A model generated the notes under the pieces. It was given only the letters and a program-made list of their open reading frames with translations, was not told the DNA's origin and ran no database searches. Shown piece by piece: positions 1-7,645 of a stretch of DNA of 64,000 nt; positions within the stretch are counted from its first letter, which is position 1, and the number at the start of each line of letters is the position of its first letter. Both the position numbers and the translations under genes were made by a program. This DNA comes from Streptomyces xanthochromogenes (GTDB lineage: Bacteria > Actinomycetota > Actinomycetes > Streptomycetales > Streptomycetaceae), in contig NZ_BMUZ01000010.1 in assembly GCF_014650455.1 (NCBI RefSeq), positions 186,001 through 250,000 of the forward strand. The letters run 5' to 3'.

Positions 1-651
1 GAGGCTCAGCGGGACCGGGAGCGGCTCGCGGTGTACGAGGACCGTGACCGGATCGCCCGCGACCTGCACGACCTCGTCATCCAGCGCCTCTTCGCCACCG
101 GGATGATGCTGGAGGGCGCCCAGCGCAAATCGATCGTGCCCGAGGTGCAGGGCGGCATCGGCAAGGCGGTCGATGAACTCGACGTCACCATTCAGGAGAT
201 CCGCACCGCGATCTTCGCCCTCCAGCAGGGCCCGGCCGAGGCACCTTCGGGCCTGCGCACCCGCGTACTGCGGGAGATCAACATGGCGGCGGTGCCCCTC
301 GGCTTCAAGCCCGCCCACCGCTTCCTGGGCGCCGTGGACACCCTGGTCGGCGAGCTGACCGGCAAGAACCTGATCGCCGCACTGCGCGAGGCCCTCTCGA
401 ACGCCTTCCGGCACGCGGAGGCGTCCCGGATCGAGGTCGTCATCGACGCCACGGCCCAACTGCCGGACGGCAGTGCGGGGGTGCGCCTGACGGTCGCCGA
501 CAACGGGGTGGGAATTCCGCCGGGCGGCCGTCGCAGCGGACTGCGCAACCTTCAGCGGCGCGCCGAGGCACTCGGCGGATCGAGTTCGTACGGGCCCGGG
601 CTCGGGGACGGAGGGGGCGGCACTACCGTCGTGTGGGAGGCGCCGCTGTGA
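1..651 (+). CDS. Sensor histidine kinase, C-terminal part (cut by window edge)
   Basis: The first 216 visible codons are open from base 1, so the start lies outside the window. The H-box reads ARDLHDLVIQRLFATG with the phosphoacceptor His at visible residue 23. This is the HisKA_3 form used by NarL/DevS-type kinases that pair with LuxR-type response regulators. An N-box (EALSNAFRHAEA) and a G-box (DNGVGIPP, then SGLRNLQRRAEALGG) follow, which makes a complete HATPase_c domain. The spacing and the wording of the H-box resemble the GAF-domain kinases DevS/DosS; the sensor part itself is not visible. It ends 61 bp before twin parS sites and converges with the next gene. Confidence 0.9.
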   Translation, partial: EAQRDRERLAVYEDRDRIARDLHDLVIQRLFATGMMLEGAQRKSIVPEVQGGIGKAVDELDVTIQEIRTAIFALQQGPAEAPSGLRTRVLREINMAAVPLGFKPAHRFLGAVDTLVGELTGKNLIAALREALSNAFRHAEASRIEVVIDATAQLPDGSAGVRLTVADNGVGIPPGGRRSGLRNLQRRAEALGGSSSYGPGLGDGGGGTTVVWEAPL

Positions 652-707
652 CGCACTGTTCCGCCGGGGCGGTACGCCAGTTGGGGGGTGCCGCGCCGTC
701 GTGGGCG

Positions 708-729
708 GGCTGTTTCACGTGAAACAGCC
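708..729. other. parS: parS site 1 (ParB-binding centromere site)
   Basis: Positions 712-725 read GTTTCACGTGAAAC, the Streptomyces parS core. The symmetry extends outward by four bases on each side, giving a 22-bp perfect palindrome. It lies between two convergent genes, so it may also work as a transcription terminator hairpin. Known role of the family: ParB loads here and with ParA organises origin-proximal DNA for segregation into spores. Confidence 0.9.
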
Positions 730-753
730 GGAGCGTTTCACGTGAAACGCTCC
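730..753. other. parS: parS site 2 (ParB-binding centromere site)
   Basis: Positions 735-748 carry a second exact GTTTCACGTGAAAC. Its flanks extend the palindrome to 24 bp, and it starts on the base directly after the first palindrome ends. The two cores are 23 bp apart centre to centre, about two helical turns, so ParB dimers would sit on nearly the same face. Confidence 0.9.
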
Positions 754-797
754 GGCCGAAGCACTCGGGTGGGGCGATGGAGCGCATGCTCCGGACC

Positions 798-1667
798 TCA
801 GAGGGCCTTGAGGATCTGCTCGATCACGACGGCCACGCCGTCCTCGTTGTTGGCGGCCGTGCGTCCGGACGCGGTGGCCAGGACATCCGGGTGGGCGTTG
901 CCCATCGCATACGACGTGCCGGCCCAGCTCAGCATCTCCATGTCGTTCGGCATGTCGCCGAAGGCCACCACCTCGGTGGGCGAGATGCCGCGCTCGGCAC
1001 AGCACAGCGCGAGCGTGGATGCCTTCGAGACACCGGCACCGCTGATCTCCAGAAGCGCGGTCGGACTGGACCGGGTGATCTCGGCACGTGCCCCGACCGC
1101 CGTGCGGGCCAGCGTGAGGAAGTCGTCGGGGGCCAGTTCGGGGTGGAAAGCCAGCACCTTGAGCACCGGCTGGTTCGCCGGGGCGGCGTCCTCGGCGAGC
1201 AGCTTCTCTGCGGGCGCGATGCTCGCCGCTGCGTCCATGTGCATGGGGGGATAGGCGAGTTCGTGGTGGAAGCCGCCGGTGCGCTCGACCGCGAAGGACG
1301 TGCCCGGTACCGCCGCACGCAGCACGGTCACGACATCGAGGGCGGCAGCCCGCTCCAGCGGCCGCACCTTCACGAAACGAGGGCCGCCGTCGTCGCCGTG
1401 CAGATCCACGACGGCCGCACCATTACCGCAGATGGCGAGGCCGTGGCCGTGGACATGTGCCCTGACGACATCCATCCACCGCGCCGGACGGCCGGTGACG
1501 AAGAAGACCTCGATGCCCGCCCGCTCGGCGGCTGCCAGGGCGGCGACCGTACGGTCCGACACGGACTTGTCGTCGCGCAGCAAGGTGCCGTCCAGGTCGG
1601 TCGCGATGAGCCGCGGTGCGGTGGGCACGGGGCGGATGGCCGGGGCGGGGTCCGTAGCAGAGGTCAC
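798..1667 (-). CDS. HAD-superfamily (Cof-type) phosphatase
   Basis: A 289-residue protein. Motif I is TDLDGTLL with the nucleophile and acid/base Asp at about residues 24 and 26. Motif II is in VFFVTGRP, and the late motif GDMPNDMEML supplies the Mg-binding acids. The long cap between motifs II and III is that of the Cof/type IIB group, which usually dephosphorylates small sugar or nucleotide phosphates; the substrate cannot be told. GTG 1667 is chosen because upstream codons are low-complexity Arg/Ala with no homology character. A paralogue of the same type lies at 20302-21126. Confidence 0.85.
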   Translation of the reverse strand: MTSATDPAPAIRPVPTAPRLIATDLDGTLLRDDKSVSDRTVAALAAAERAGIEVFFVTGRPARWMDVVRAHVHGHGLAICGNGAAVVDLHGDDGGPRFVKVRPLERAAALDVVTVLRAAVPGTSFAVERTGGFHHELAYPPMHMDAAASIAPAEKLLAEDAAPANQPVLKVLAFHPELAPDDFLTLARTAVGARAEITRSSPTALLEISGAGVSKASTLALCCAERGISPTEVVAFGDMPNDMEMLSWAGTSYAMGNAHPDVLATASGRTAANNEDGVAVVIEQILKAL

Positions 1668-1895
1668 CGGGCCATTGTTCCGTACGCGAGCGCACGGGCG
1701 TGCGAGGAGCCGCACAGATGAGAGCGCTTGGCGGTGCGCCCGGGGCACGAGGGGGCGTACGCACGCCACGCGCCGGGTGGTCGACGTACATCCGTGGATC
1801 CGGGCCGCGGATCACCTCGCCCGCCCGAGACCCGCGGCGCGGCTGCCCGCGCCCACCGGACGAATCCGTCGGGACGTCCGGGGAACACGGGCGGG

Positions 1896-2768
1896 ATGGG
1901 AGAGATCCGGGTCGGTACCTGCTCGTGGACGGACAAGGCGCTGGTGGCCAGCGGTTGGTATCCCAAGGGCCATCGCGATCCGGAGGGCAGGATCCGGCAC
2001 TATGCCGCACAGTTCCCGGTGGTGGAGGTGGACTCGACCTATTACGGACTTCCCAGTGCCCGCAACAGCCAACTGTGGGCCGACCGAACTCCCGAGGGCT
2101 TTCGGTTCGACGTGAAGGCGTTCTCCCTGCTCACCGGACACCCGACACGGCCGGAAGCGCTGCCCGCCGATCTGCGGCCGGCCCTCCCGTCGCGGCGAGA
2201 GCGGACAGACGCCGACGCGGGGCTGCTCGACGAGGTGTGGCACCGGTACAGCGCGGCCCTCGACCCCCTGCGCGCCTCCGGCCGTCTGGGAACGCTGATC
2301 TTCCAGTTCCCTCGCTCCCTGGTGCCGGGCAGACCTGCGGCGGAGTTCCTGCGCCGGTGCCGTGAACGCGCCGCGGGGTGGCCGATGGCCGTGGAGTTCC
2401 GACACCCCGACTGGTGGCGGGAGGGTCATGTCGACGAGACGACGGCCCTGCTGACCGAGCTGGGCGCGGCGGCCGTGGCCGTGGACATGGTGCAGACGCT
2501 GTCTGCCTCCATCCCGCCGGTCGTGCGGGTCACCACACCGGAACTCGCACTGGTGCGCTTCCACGGTCGCAACGGGGCGTGGGGGACGGGCACCAAGGAG
2601 GAGCGATTTCGCCACGCGTACACGCCGGAGGAGCTCTCCGAGTGGGTGCCCCGCGTCCGTGAGATGTCCGAGCGGGCGGAGCAGGTCCATGTGCTGTTCA
2701 ACAACTGCTGCGGTGACGCCGCCGTCCACGCCGCGCAGGCGATGCGGCAACTGCTCGGCCTCTCGTAG
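1896..2768 (+). CDS. DUF72 family protein (YecE-like)
   Basis: A 290-residue protein opening with MGEIRVGTCSWTDKAL and the block YYGLPS, and later VEFRHPDWW and VRFHGRNGAW, all typical of DUF72 (YecE) proteins, which have a TIM-barrel-like fold and no established reaction. The open frame extends further upstream, but ATG 1896 is chosen because it is where the family similarity begins and it has a GGGCGGG stretch just before. Ten bases separate it from the downstream F420-dependent gene, so the two are likely co-transcribed. Confidence 0.85.
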   Translation: MGEIRVGTCSWTDKALVASGWYPKGHRDPEGRIRHYAAQFPVVEVDSTYYGLPSARNSQLWADRTPEGFRFDVKAFSLLTGHPTRPEALPADLRPALPSRRERTDADAGLLDEVWHRYSAALDPLRASGRLGTLIFQFPRSLVPGRPAAEFLRRCRERAAGWPMAVEFRHPDWWREGHVDETTALLTELGAAAVAVDMVQTLSASIPPVVRVTTPELALVRFHGRNGAWGTGTKEERFRHAYTPEELSEWVPRVREMSERAEQVHVLFNNCCGDAAVHAAQAMRQLLGLS

Positions 2769-2777
2769 GGTCGTGTC

Positions 2778-3689
2778 ATGCGATTGAGCACTGTGATTCT
2801 CCCGGTACGCCGCTGGCACGACGGCGGTCGCGACGAGTGGCTGCGCGCCGAGGAACTGGGGTTCCACACCGCGTACACCTACGACCATCTGTCCTGGCGG
2901 ACGTTCCGCGACGGCCCGTGGTTCGGAGCGGTCCCCACGCTCACGGCCGCCGCTGCCGCCACCACCCGGCTGCGCCTGGGCACCCTGGTCACCTCGCCGA
3001 ACTTCCGCCACCCGGTGACCCTCGCCAAGGACCTGATCACTCTCGACGACGTGTCGAACGGCCGGATCACCCTGGGGATCGGCGCCGGCGGCAATGGGTT
3101 CGACGCCACCGCGCTGGGCCAGGAGGCGTGGACGCCGCGTGAACGCGCCGACCGCTTCGGGGAGTTCGTGCCGCTGCTCGACCGGCTGCTCACCGAGGAC
3201 TCGGTGACATACGACGGCACCTTCTATTCGGCGGTCGAGGCACGCAACCTGCCCGGCTGCGTCCAGCGGCCCAGGATCCCGTTCGCGGTGGCCGCGACCG
3301 GCCCGCGCGGGCTGCGCCTTGCGGCGAAGCACGGTCAGGGCTGGGTGACGACGGGCGACCCGAAGCTGTTCGAGTCAGGGACCCCCGAGGAGTCCATCGA
3401 GGCAATCCGGGGTCAGATCACGAAGCTGGGTGCGGCCTGCGAGGAAACGGGGCGCGACGTGGGCGAGCTGGACAAGATCCTGCTCACCGGCTTCACTCCG
3501 CAGCCGGGTCGCCCCTTGGAGTCCCTCGACGCCTTCGTGGACTTCGCGGGCCGGCACTTCGAGCTCGGCTTCACCGAGATCGTGCTGCACGCGCCGATCC
3601 CGGACTCCGACTTCGCCGCCGATCCGAAGGTCTTCGAGCAGATCGCGACCGAGGGGCTCGCGCAGCTCGGCGGCCGGGACAGGCCCTAG
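2778..3689 (+). CDS. LLM-class F420-dependent oxidoreductase
   Basis: A 303-residue luciferase-like monooxygenase-fold protein. N-terminal MRLSTVILPVRRW, then YTYDHLSW, TTRLRLGTLVTSP and GRITLGIGAGG are the usual landmarks of this class, where the barrel binds deazaflavin F420 or FMN. Substrate unknown. It follows the DUF72 gene by 9 bp. Its TAG stop overlaps the stop of the convergent next gene in the palindrome CTAG (3686-3689). Confidence 0.88.
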   Translation: MRLSTVILPVRRWHDGGRDEWLRAEELGFHTAYTYDHLSWRTFRDGPWFGAVPTLTAAAAATTRLRLGTLVTSPNFRHPVTLAKDLITLDDVSNGRITLGIGAGGNGFDATALGQEAWTPRERADRFGEFVPLLDRLLTEDSVTYDGTFYSAVEARNLPGCVQRPRIPFAVAATGPRGLRLAAKHGQGWVTTGDPKLFESGTPEESIEAIRGQITKLGAACEETGRDVGELDKILLTGFTPQPGRPLESLDAFVDFAGRHFELGFTEIVLHAPIPDSDFAADPKVFEQIATEGLAQLGGRDRP

Positions 3690-4162
3690 CCCTTCCGGCT
3701 GCGCACATGCGCGCTCATCCAGGGGGTGAGCGCGCCGAGCAGGACCAGTTCCTTGTAGGTCTCGTCTCCGGGCAGTGGCACGACCAGCCACCAGCCCGGA
3801 GGGAAGAGCCGGCCCCTGACGTGGGCGATCCCGCCGTAGACGGAACGCAGGAAGGCGGGCACGTCGTCGCGCGGGACGTCGTCGAATCCCACGCCGTCGA
3901 CGGTGATCTGGGCGTCGTCCTCCGGATAGACGCGCACGGACACGGACGGCGTGCCGCCGAGTTCGACATACGCCTCGTGCGGCAGCGAGCCGTCCGGGTC
4001 GACCACCGTGAACACCCCGGCCGAGGTGCGGCGAGAGGTCCGGTCGGCGCCGATGTCGTCGGTGACCTCTATCTCCAGGCCGTACTCGTCGGCGATCCCG
4101 CGGATCGCGGTGACTACGGATTCGGTGCTGGGCAGGTGGGGTCGGCGCATGGGATCGATCAT
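3686..4162 (-). CDS. YbjN-like/conserved hypothetical protein
   Basis: A 158-residue acidic protein without signal or membrane segment. The central block YVELGGTPSVSVRVYPEDD and the tail WWLVVPLPGDETYKELV resemble the type III chaperone-like YbjN fold common in actinobacteria, but I do not recognise a specific family with certainty. A second Met at residue 5 is a possible start. It lies 15 bp downstream of kptA on the same strand, so both may be read together. Confidence 0.65.
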   Translation of the reverse strand: MIDPMRRPHLPSTESVVTAIRGIADEYGLEIEVTDDIGADRTSRRTSAGVFTVVDPDGSLPHEAYVELGGTPSVSVRVYPEDDAQITVDGVGFDDVPRDDVPAFLRSVYGGIAHVRGRLFPPGWWLVVPLPGDETYKELVLLGALTPWMSAHVRSRKG

Positions 4163-4177
4163 GCCAAGGGAACCGCT

Positions 4178-4768
4178 TCAGGCGGACAGCCGCAGGTAAT
4201 CCGGCGGTACCGCTTCCGTGAGCCAGACCCCGTTGGCGCTGACGTGGAAGACGTGGCCGGCCCGGTGCATCGCTCCGGCATCCACACTGAGAATCACGGG
4301 GCGGCCGCGGCGGGCACCGACCCTGGCGGCGGTCTCCCGGTCGGACGAGAGGTGCACATGGTGGCGGGCCATGGCACGCAGCCCCTCGGTGCGGATCGCG
4401 TCCAGGGCGCGGGCCACGGTGCCGTGGTAGAGGTACGCGGGTGGCTCGGCGGGCGGCAGGCCGAGGTCGACGGCCACCGTGTGGCCCTGGCTGGCGCGGA
4501 TGCGGCCGCCCTCCACGGCGAACCGCCGCTTGTCGTTGGTGGCCACCACATGGTCCAGTTCGGCGCGGGTGATGGGGAAGCGATGTGCGGCCGCTGCCCG
4601 CATCAGCACGTCGATGTCCACCCAGCCGTTCGGGTCGAGGGCGAGGCCGATCCGCTCGGGCTGGTGCCGTAGGTGTTTCGCGAGGTACTTGGACACCTTG
4701 ACGGTGCGTCTGTCGTCCGGGAGCGGCCGGCCGGGCTCGCCCGGCCACTGCATCGGGATGTCTGCCAT
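4178..4768 (-). CDS. kptA: RNA 2'-phosphotransferase (Tpt1/KptA)
   Basis: A 196-residue protein with the complete KptA layout. The N-terminal half has SKYLAKHLRHQPERIGL, including the Arg-His pair that binds the substrate. The C-terminal half has YLYHGT, HHVHLSSDRETA and VGARRGRPVILSVDA, which form the NAD-binding ADP-ribosyltransferase-like part. The family removes an internal 2'-phosphate from RNA by transferring it to NAD+. In yeast this finishes tRNA splicing; bacteria lack that pathway, so the bacterial role is open. ATG 4768 is where family similarity starts. Confidence 0.92.
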   Translation of the reverse strand: MADIPMQWPGEPGRPLPDDRRTVKVSKYLAKHLRHQPERIGLALDPNGWVDIDVLMRAAAAHRFPITRAELDHVVATNDKRRFAVEGGRIRASQGHTVAVDLGLPPAEPPAYLYHGTVARALDAIRTEGLRAMARHHVHLSSDRETAARVGARRGRPVILSVDAGAMHRAGHVFHVSANGVWLTEAVPPDYLRLSA

Positions 4769-4856
4769 GCCGTCAGGGTGCCGGGCCGGAAGGAGCCGTG
4801 GCACCTGAATTTTCCCTCGCGGCGCGGCGCGGCGCGGTGGTGCGGTGCGCGGTCGG

Positions 4857-5372
4857 TCAGGGCGTGAGCTGCTCCGCCGCCCAGCGGGCCCACTCCCCGT
4901 GCATCTCGCTGAGCCGCTTGCCGTACTCCATGGCGAGGCGGCCGTGCACTGACAGCGCGTCGTCGCCCCAGTCGATGGCGGCCTCCGCCTCCTTGAGCCC
5001 GGCGAGCTGCCGGGCCTGGCGCTCGGCTTCACCGAGCAGATAGGTACGCGCCTCGAGCCGCGTGAGCTCGCCGAGGAAGAAGACCCGGAGCAGGGAGTCG
5101 CTGCGGCGGGTGCGGACCGGCTCGACCTCGGTGAGCCAGTGGTGCAGCTCCGCTCTGCCCGCGGACGTGATCGCGTACTCCTTGCGCCCGCGTGGCCCTT
5201 CGGCGGACACCTCGACCAGGCCGCCGTCGGCGAGTTTCCCCAGTTCTCCGTATACCTGGCTCTGGGTCGCCGACCAGACGTGGGCCAGCGACGTCTCGAA
5301 CCGTTTCATCAGGTCGTAGCCGCTGGCCGGACGGTCGGCGAGCAGCCCCAGGACTGCGTGGCGAAGGCTCAT
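4857..5372 (-). CDS. PadR-family transcriptional regulator
   Basis: A 171-residue protein. Residues 1-85 form the winged helix: MSLRHAVLGLLADRPASGYDL, then QVYGELGKLADGGLVEV and GRKEYAITSAGRAEL, the PadR signature. The C-terminal half is an alpha-helical dimerisation region (PadR subfamily 2 type). It is divergent from the membrane protein/carotenoid oxygenase genes, and the 112-bp gap holds palindromes that are good candidates for its operator. Such regulators usually repress the divergent genes and themselves until a ligand binds. Confidence 0.9.
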   Translation of the reverse strand: MSLRHAVLGLLADRPASGYDLMKRFETSLAHVWSATQSQVYGELGKLADGGLVEVSAEGPRGRKEYAITSAGRAELHHWLTEVEPVRTRRSDSLLRVFFLGELTRLEARTYLLGEAERQARQLAGLKEAEAAIDWGDDALSVHGRLAMEYGKRLSEMHGEWARWAAEQLTP

Positions 5373-5380
5373 GCCGACCA

Positions 5381-5451
5381 CTCTACATTCCACTCTTGAC
5401 ACGTCAAAGGAGGAACCTCTACATTCGACATGTCGAAGTTGGAATGTGGAG
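5381..5451. promoter_or_regulatory. Candidate PadR operator region
   Basis: The gap has a perfect 14-bp palindrome TTCGACATGTCGAA at 5424-5437 and an imperfect one, TTGACACGTCAA, at 5396-5407. CTCTACATTC occurs at 5381-5390 and again at 5417-5426, and an inverted near-copy (GGAATGTGGAG) ends at 5451. Spacing between the two palindrome centres is 29 bp. The promoters of both divergent genes must lie here. That PadR binds is inference. Confidence 0.6.
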
Positions 5452-5484
5452 CTGAGCGGCAGCTCGGAAATGAGGGGGACTCCC

Positions 5485-6042
5485 ATGAACTACCTGCGCG
5501 GATTCATCCCGTGGATCGTCTTCGCCGCCGTCGGCAGCGCGCACTGGCAGTGGGGCGCGCTCGCCGCCCTGGTCGCGGGTGGCTACCTCTTCGCCATGGA
5601 CCGCAAGCGCGGGCTGAGCGCCGACGCTCTCATCCTGGAGCAGTCCACGATCGCCTTCTTCGCCGTGCTGAGCGTCATAGCCTTCGCCGCTCCGGACAGT
5701 GCGCTCCGCGGATACGGCGGCGCGCTGGCCACCGGCTGGCTGGCGCTGACCGCCTGGGCCACGCTGGCCGTCCGCAAGCCCTTCACCACCGGGATCGCCA
5801 AGCGGCAGGCGCCGCGCGAGGTGTGGACCAACCCGGTGTTCCTCCGGATCAACGTAGTGCTGACCTCCGTCTGGGCCCTGGCCTTCACCCTGACCGCGAC
5901 CGCCCTCGCCGTCATCGACGCCGAGTCGCTGGGCAGCACCGCCTCGATAGCCGTCCAGGTCGCGGGTTTCGCCATCCCCGTGATCGTCACCGCCCAGTAC
6001 CCCGAGCGCGCGCGCCGGGCCGCAGTCCAGAAGGGTGCCTGA
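5485..6042 (+). CDS. Integral membrane protein, unknown function
   Basis: A 185-residue protein with about five hydrophobic segments: residues near 7-25, 27-40, 55-72, 78-95, and a pair in the C-terminal half. There are no charged catalytic motifs. ATG 5485 is chosen for the GAGGGGG ribosome site upstream. Its stop is 2 bp before the start of the carotenoid oxygenase gene, so the two products are co-expressed. A membrane partner would suit a hydrophobic apocarotenoid substrate, but that is inference. Confidence 0.75.
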   Translation: MNYLRGFIPWIVFAAVGSAHWQWGALAALVAGGYLFAMDRKRGLSADALILEQSTIAFFAVLSVIAFAAPDSALRGYGGALATGWLALTAWATLAVRKPFTTGIAKRQAPREVWTNPVFLRINVVLTSVWALAFTLTATALAVIDAESLGSTASIAVQVAGFAIPVIVTAQYPERARRAAVQKGA

Positions 6043-6044
6043 CG

Positions 6045-7475
6045 ATGACCGCCACCCCCAATGCCGCCACTACGCCCGGCACCGCCGCGTCGCAGCCGTC
6101 CGCCCCGCACCTCGCGGGGAACTTCGCCCCCGTCGCCGAAGAGCTGACCACTCACGAGCTGACGGTGACCGGTGCCATACCGCCCGATCTGACCGGCTGG
6201 TACGTCCGCAACGGGCCCAACCCGCAGGACGCGGCCTCCGCCCACTGGTTCTTCGGGGACGGCATGGTCCATGGCGTCCGCCTCGAAGGAGGCAGGGCCC
6301 GCTCCTACCGCAACCGCTGGGTACGCACCTCGACCTTCACCGACGGGGCCCGGGTCCACGACCGGCAGGGCCGCACCGACCTGACGGCCGGGGCCGCCAA
6401 CACCCACGTCGTGCGGCACGCTGGGCGCACCCTGGCCCTGGTCGAGTCGTCCTTCCCCTACGCGCTGGACTGCCGTCCGGGGCGCGAGCTGGAGACGCTG
6501 GGGTCCTACGACTTCGACGGCCGGCTCACCACCGCCATGACCGCGCACCCCAAGACCTGCCCGGTCACCGGAGAGCTGCACTTCTTCGGCTACGGGGCGC
6601 TCGACCGGCCGTTCCTTACCTATCACCGCGCCGATGCGCGGGGCGAGTTGGTGGTGAGCCGGCCGGTCGAGGTGCCGGCGGCCACGATGATGCACGACTT
6701 CCATCTCACCGCCTCCCACGTGGTGTTCATGGACCTCCCGGCCGTCTTCGACCTGGAGACGGCGATGCGGCCCGGCGGCGGGCTCCCCTACCGCTGGGAC
6801 GCGGAGTACGGGGCACGGCTCGGCGTGCTGCGCAGGGACGACCCGTACGGCGAGGTGCGCTGGCTGACGATCGACCCCTGCTACGTCTTCCACGCTCTGA
6901 ACGCGTACGACCTGAAGCCGAACGGCGGACCCGGGGCCGGCGGTCCAGGGGACGGCGGTCCCGGGGACGGAACCGGGCTTGGGGAGCGGATCGTGCTGCA
7001 CGTCGTGCGGTACGAGCGGCTGGGCGCGAACGGACCCACCTTGTGGAAGTGGACGCTCGATCTGGCAACGGGCACGGTGCGGGAGGAGCAGCTGGACGAC
7101 CAGGCATGCGAGTTCCCCCGGGTCGACGACCGCCTTGCCGGGCTTGAGTCCCGGTTCGGTCATGTCACGGTGAGTCAGACACCGTCCTCGGGTCCGATAT
7201 CGGGGGCGCTGCTCCGGTACGACCTGCGGACGGGGGCAGTGGTGCGCCATAAGTTCGGGGCGGGCCGGGTCCCGGCGGAGGCTGCCTTCGCTCCGGCGGA
7301 CGGTCGGCCCGGCGGCCCGGGATGGCTCCTCAGCTATGTGTACGACGCGGCCAGGGACGCCAGCGATCTTGTCATCCTGGACGCGGACAACCTTGCGGCC
7401 CCACCGGTGGCGACGGTTCATCTCCCGCAGCGCGTGCCGTTCGGCTTCCACGGCAATTGGCTGGCCGATGAGTGA
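6045..7475 (+). CDS. Carotenoid/stilbene cleavage oxygenase (RPE65 family)
   Basis: A 476-residue protein. The four His iron ligands of the family can be placed at H168 (TAHPKT), H217 (MMHDFHLT), H283 (YVFHALNAYD) and H469 near the C-terminus (FGFHGNW). WYVRNGPNP at residues 52-60 is the N-terminal family signature. A Gly/Pro-rich insert (residues about 293-312) lies on the surface loop after H283. The enzyme cleaves a conjugated double bond with O2 using a non-haem Fe(II). No carotenoid synthesis genes are adjacent, so the substrate (apocarotenoid or lignostilbene type) is unknown. Confidence 0.9.
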   Translation: MTATPNAATTPGTAASQPSAPHLAGNFAPVAEELTTHELTVTGAIPPDLTGWYVRNGPNPQDAASAHWFFGDGMVHGVRLEGGRARSYRNRWVRTSTFTDGARVHDRQGRTDLTAGAANTHVVRHAGRTLALVESSFPYALDCRPGRELETLGSYDFDGRLTTAMTAHPKTCPVTGELHFFGYGALDRPFLTYHRADARGELVVSRPVEVPAATMMHDFHLTASHVVFMDLPAVFDLETAMRPGGGLPYRWDAEYGARLGVLRRDDPYGEVRWLTIDPCYVFHALNAYDLKPNGGPGAGGPGDGGPGDGTGLGERIVLHVVRYERLGANGPTLWKWTLDLATGTVREEQLDDQACEFPRVDDRLAGLESRFGHVTVSQTPSSGPISGALLRYDLRTGAVVRHKFGAGRVPAEAAFAPADGRPGGPGWLLSYVYDAARDASDLVILDADNLAAPPVATVHLPQRVPFGFHGNWLADE

Positions 7476-7526
7476 ATCAGTGGGTCACGTGACGCCAATC
7501 ACCTTAATGAGGAAGGTAGTTGGGTT

Positions 7527-7580
7527 TGATCCACAGTGAAGTCGCGTTATCCACAGGCAAATTGACAGCGCTGTGGACAA
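7527..7580. promoter_or_regulatory. DnaA-box cluster between carotenoid oxygenase and merR
   Basis: The 170-bp gap 7476-7645 is noticeably AT-richer than its surroundings. It holds TTATCCACA at 7547-7555, TTGTCCACA on the minus strand at 7572-7580, and the one-mismatch TGATCCACA at 7527-7535. TTGTCCACA is the preferred Streptomyces DnaA box. The perfect boxes face each other. Binding is inferred from sequence only. Confidence 0.7.
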
Positions 7581-7645
7581 GTGGCGCCCGTTAAAGGTGA
7601 CTTGCTGAATTTTGGCCAACTATAGGCGTTTTGGGGCCTTGGTGG

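Noticed and set aside
5583..7451. 622-codon minus-strand frame over the carotenoid oxygenase
   Set aside because: Opposite a gene with all four iron-binding His; no recognisable domain on the minus strand.
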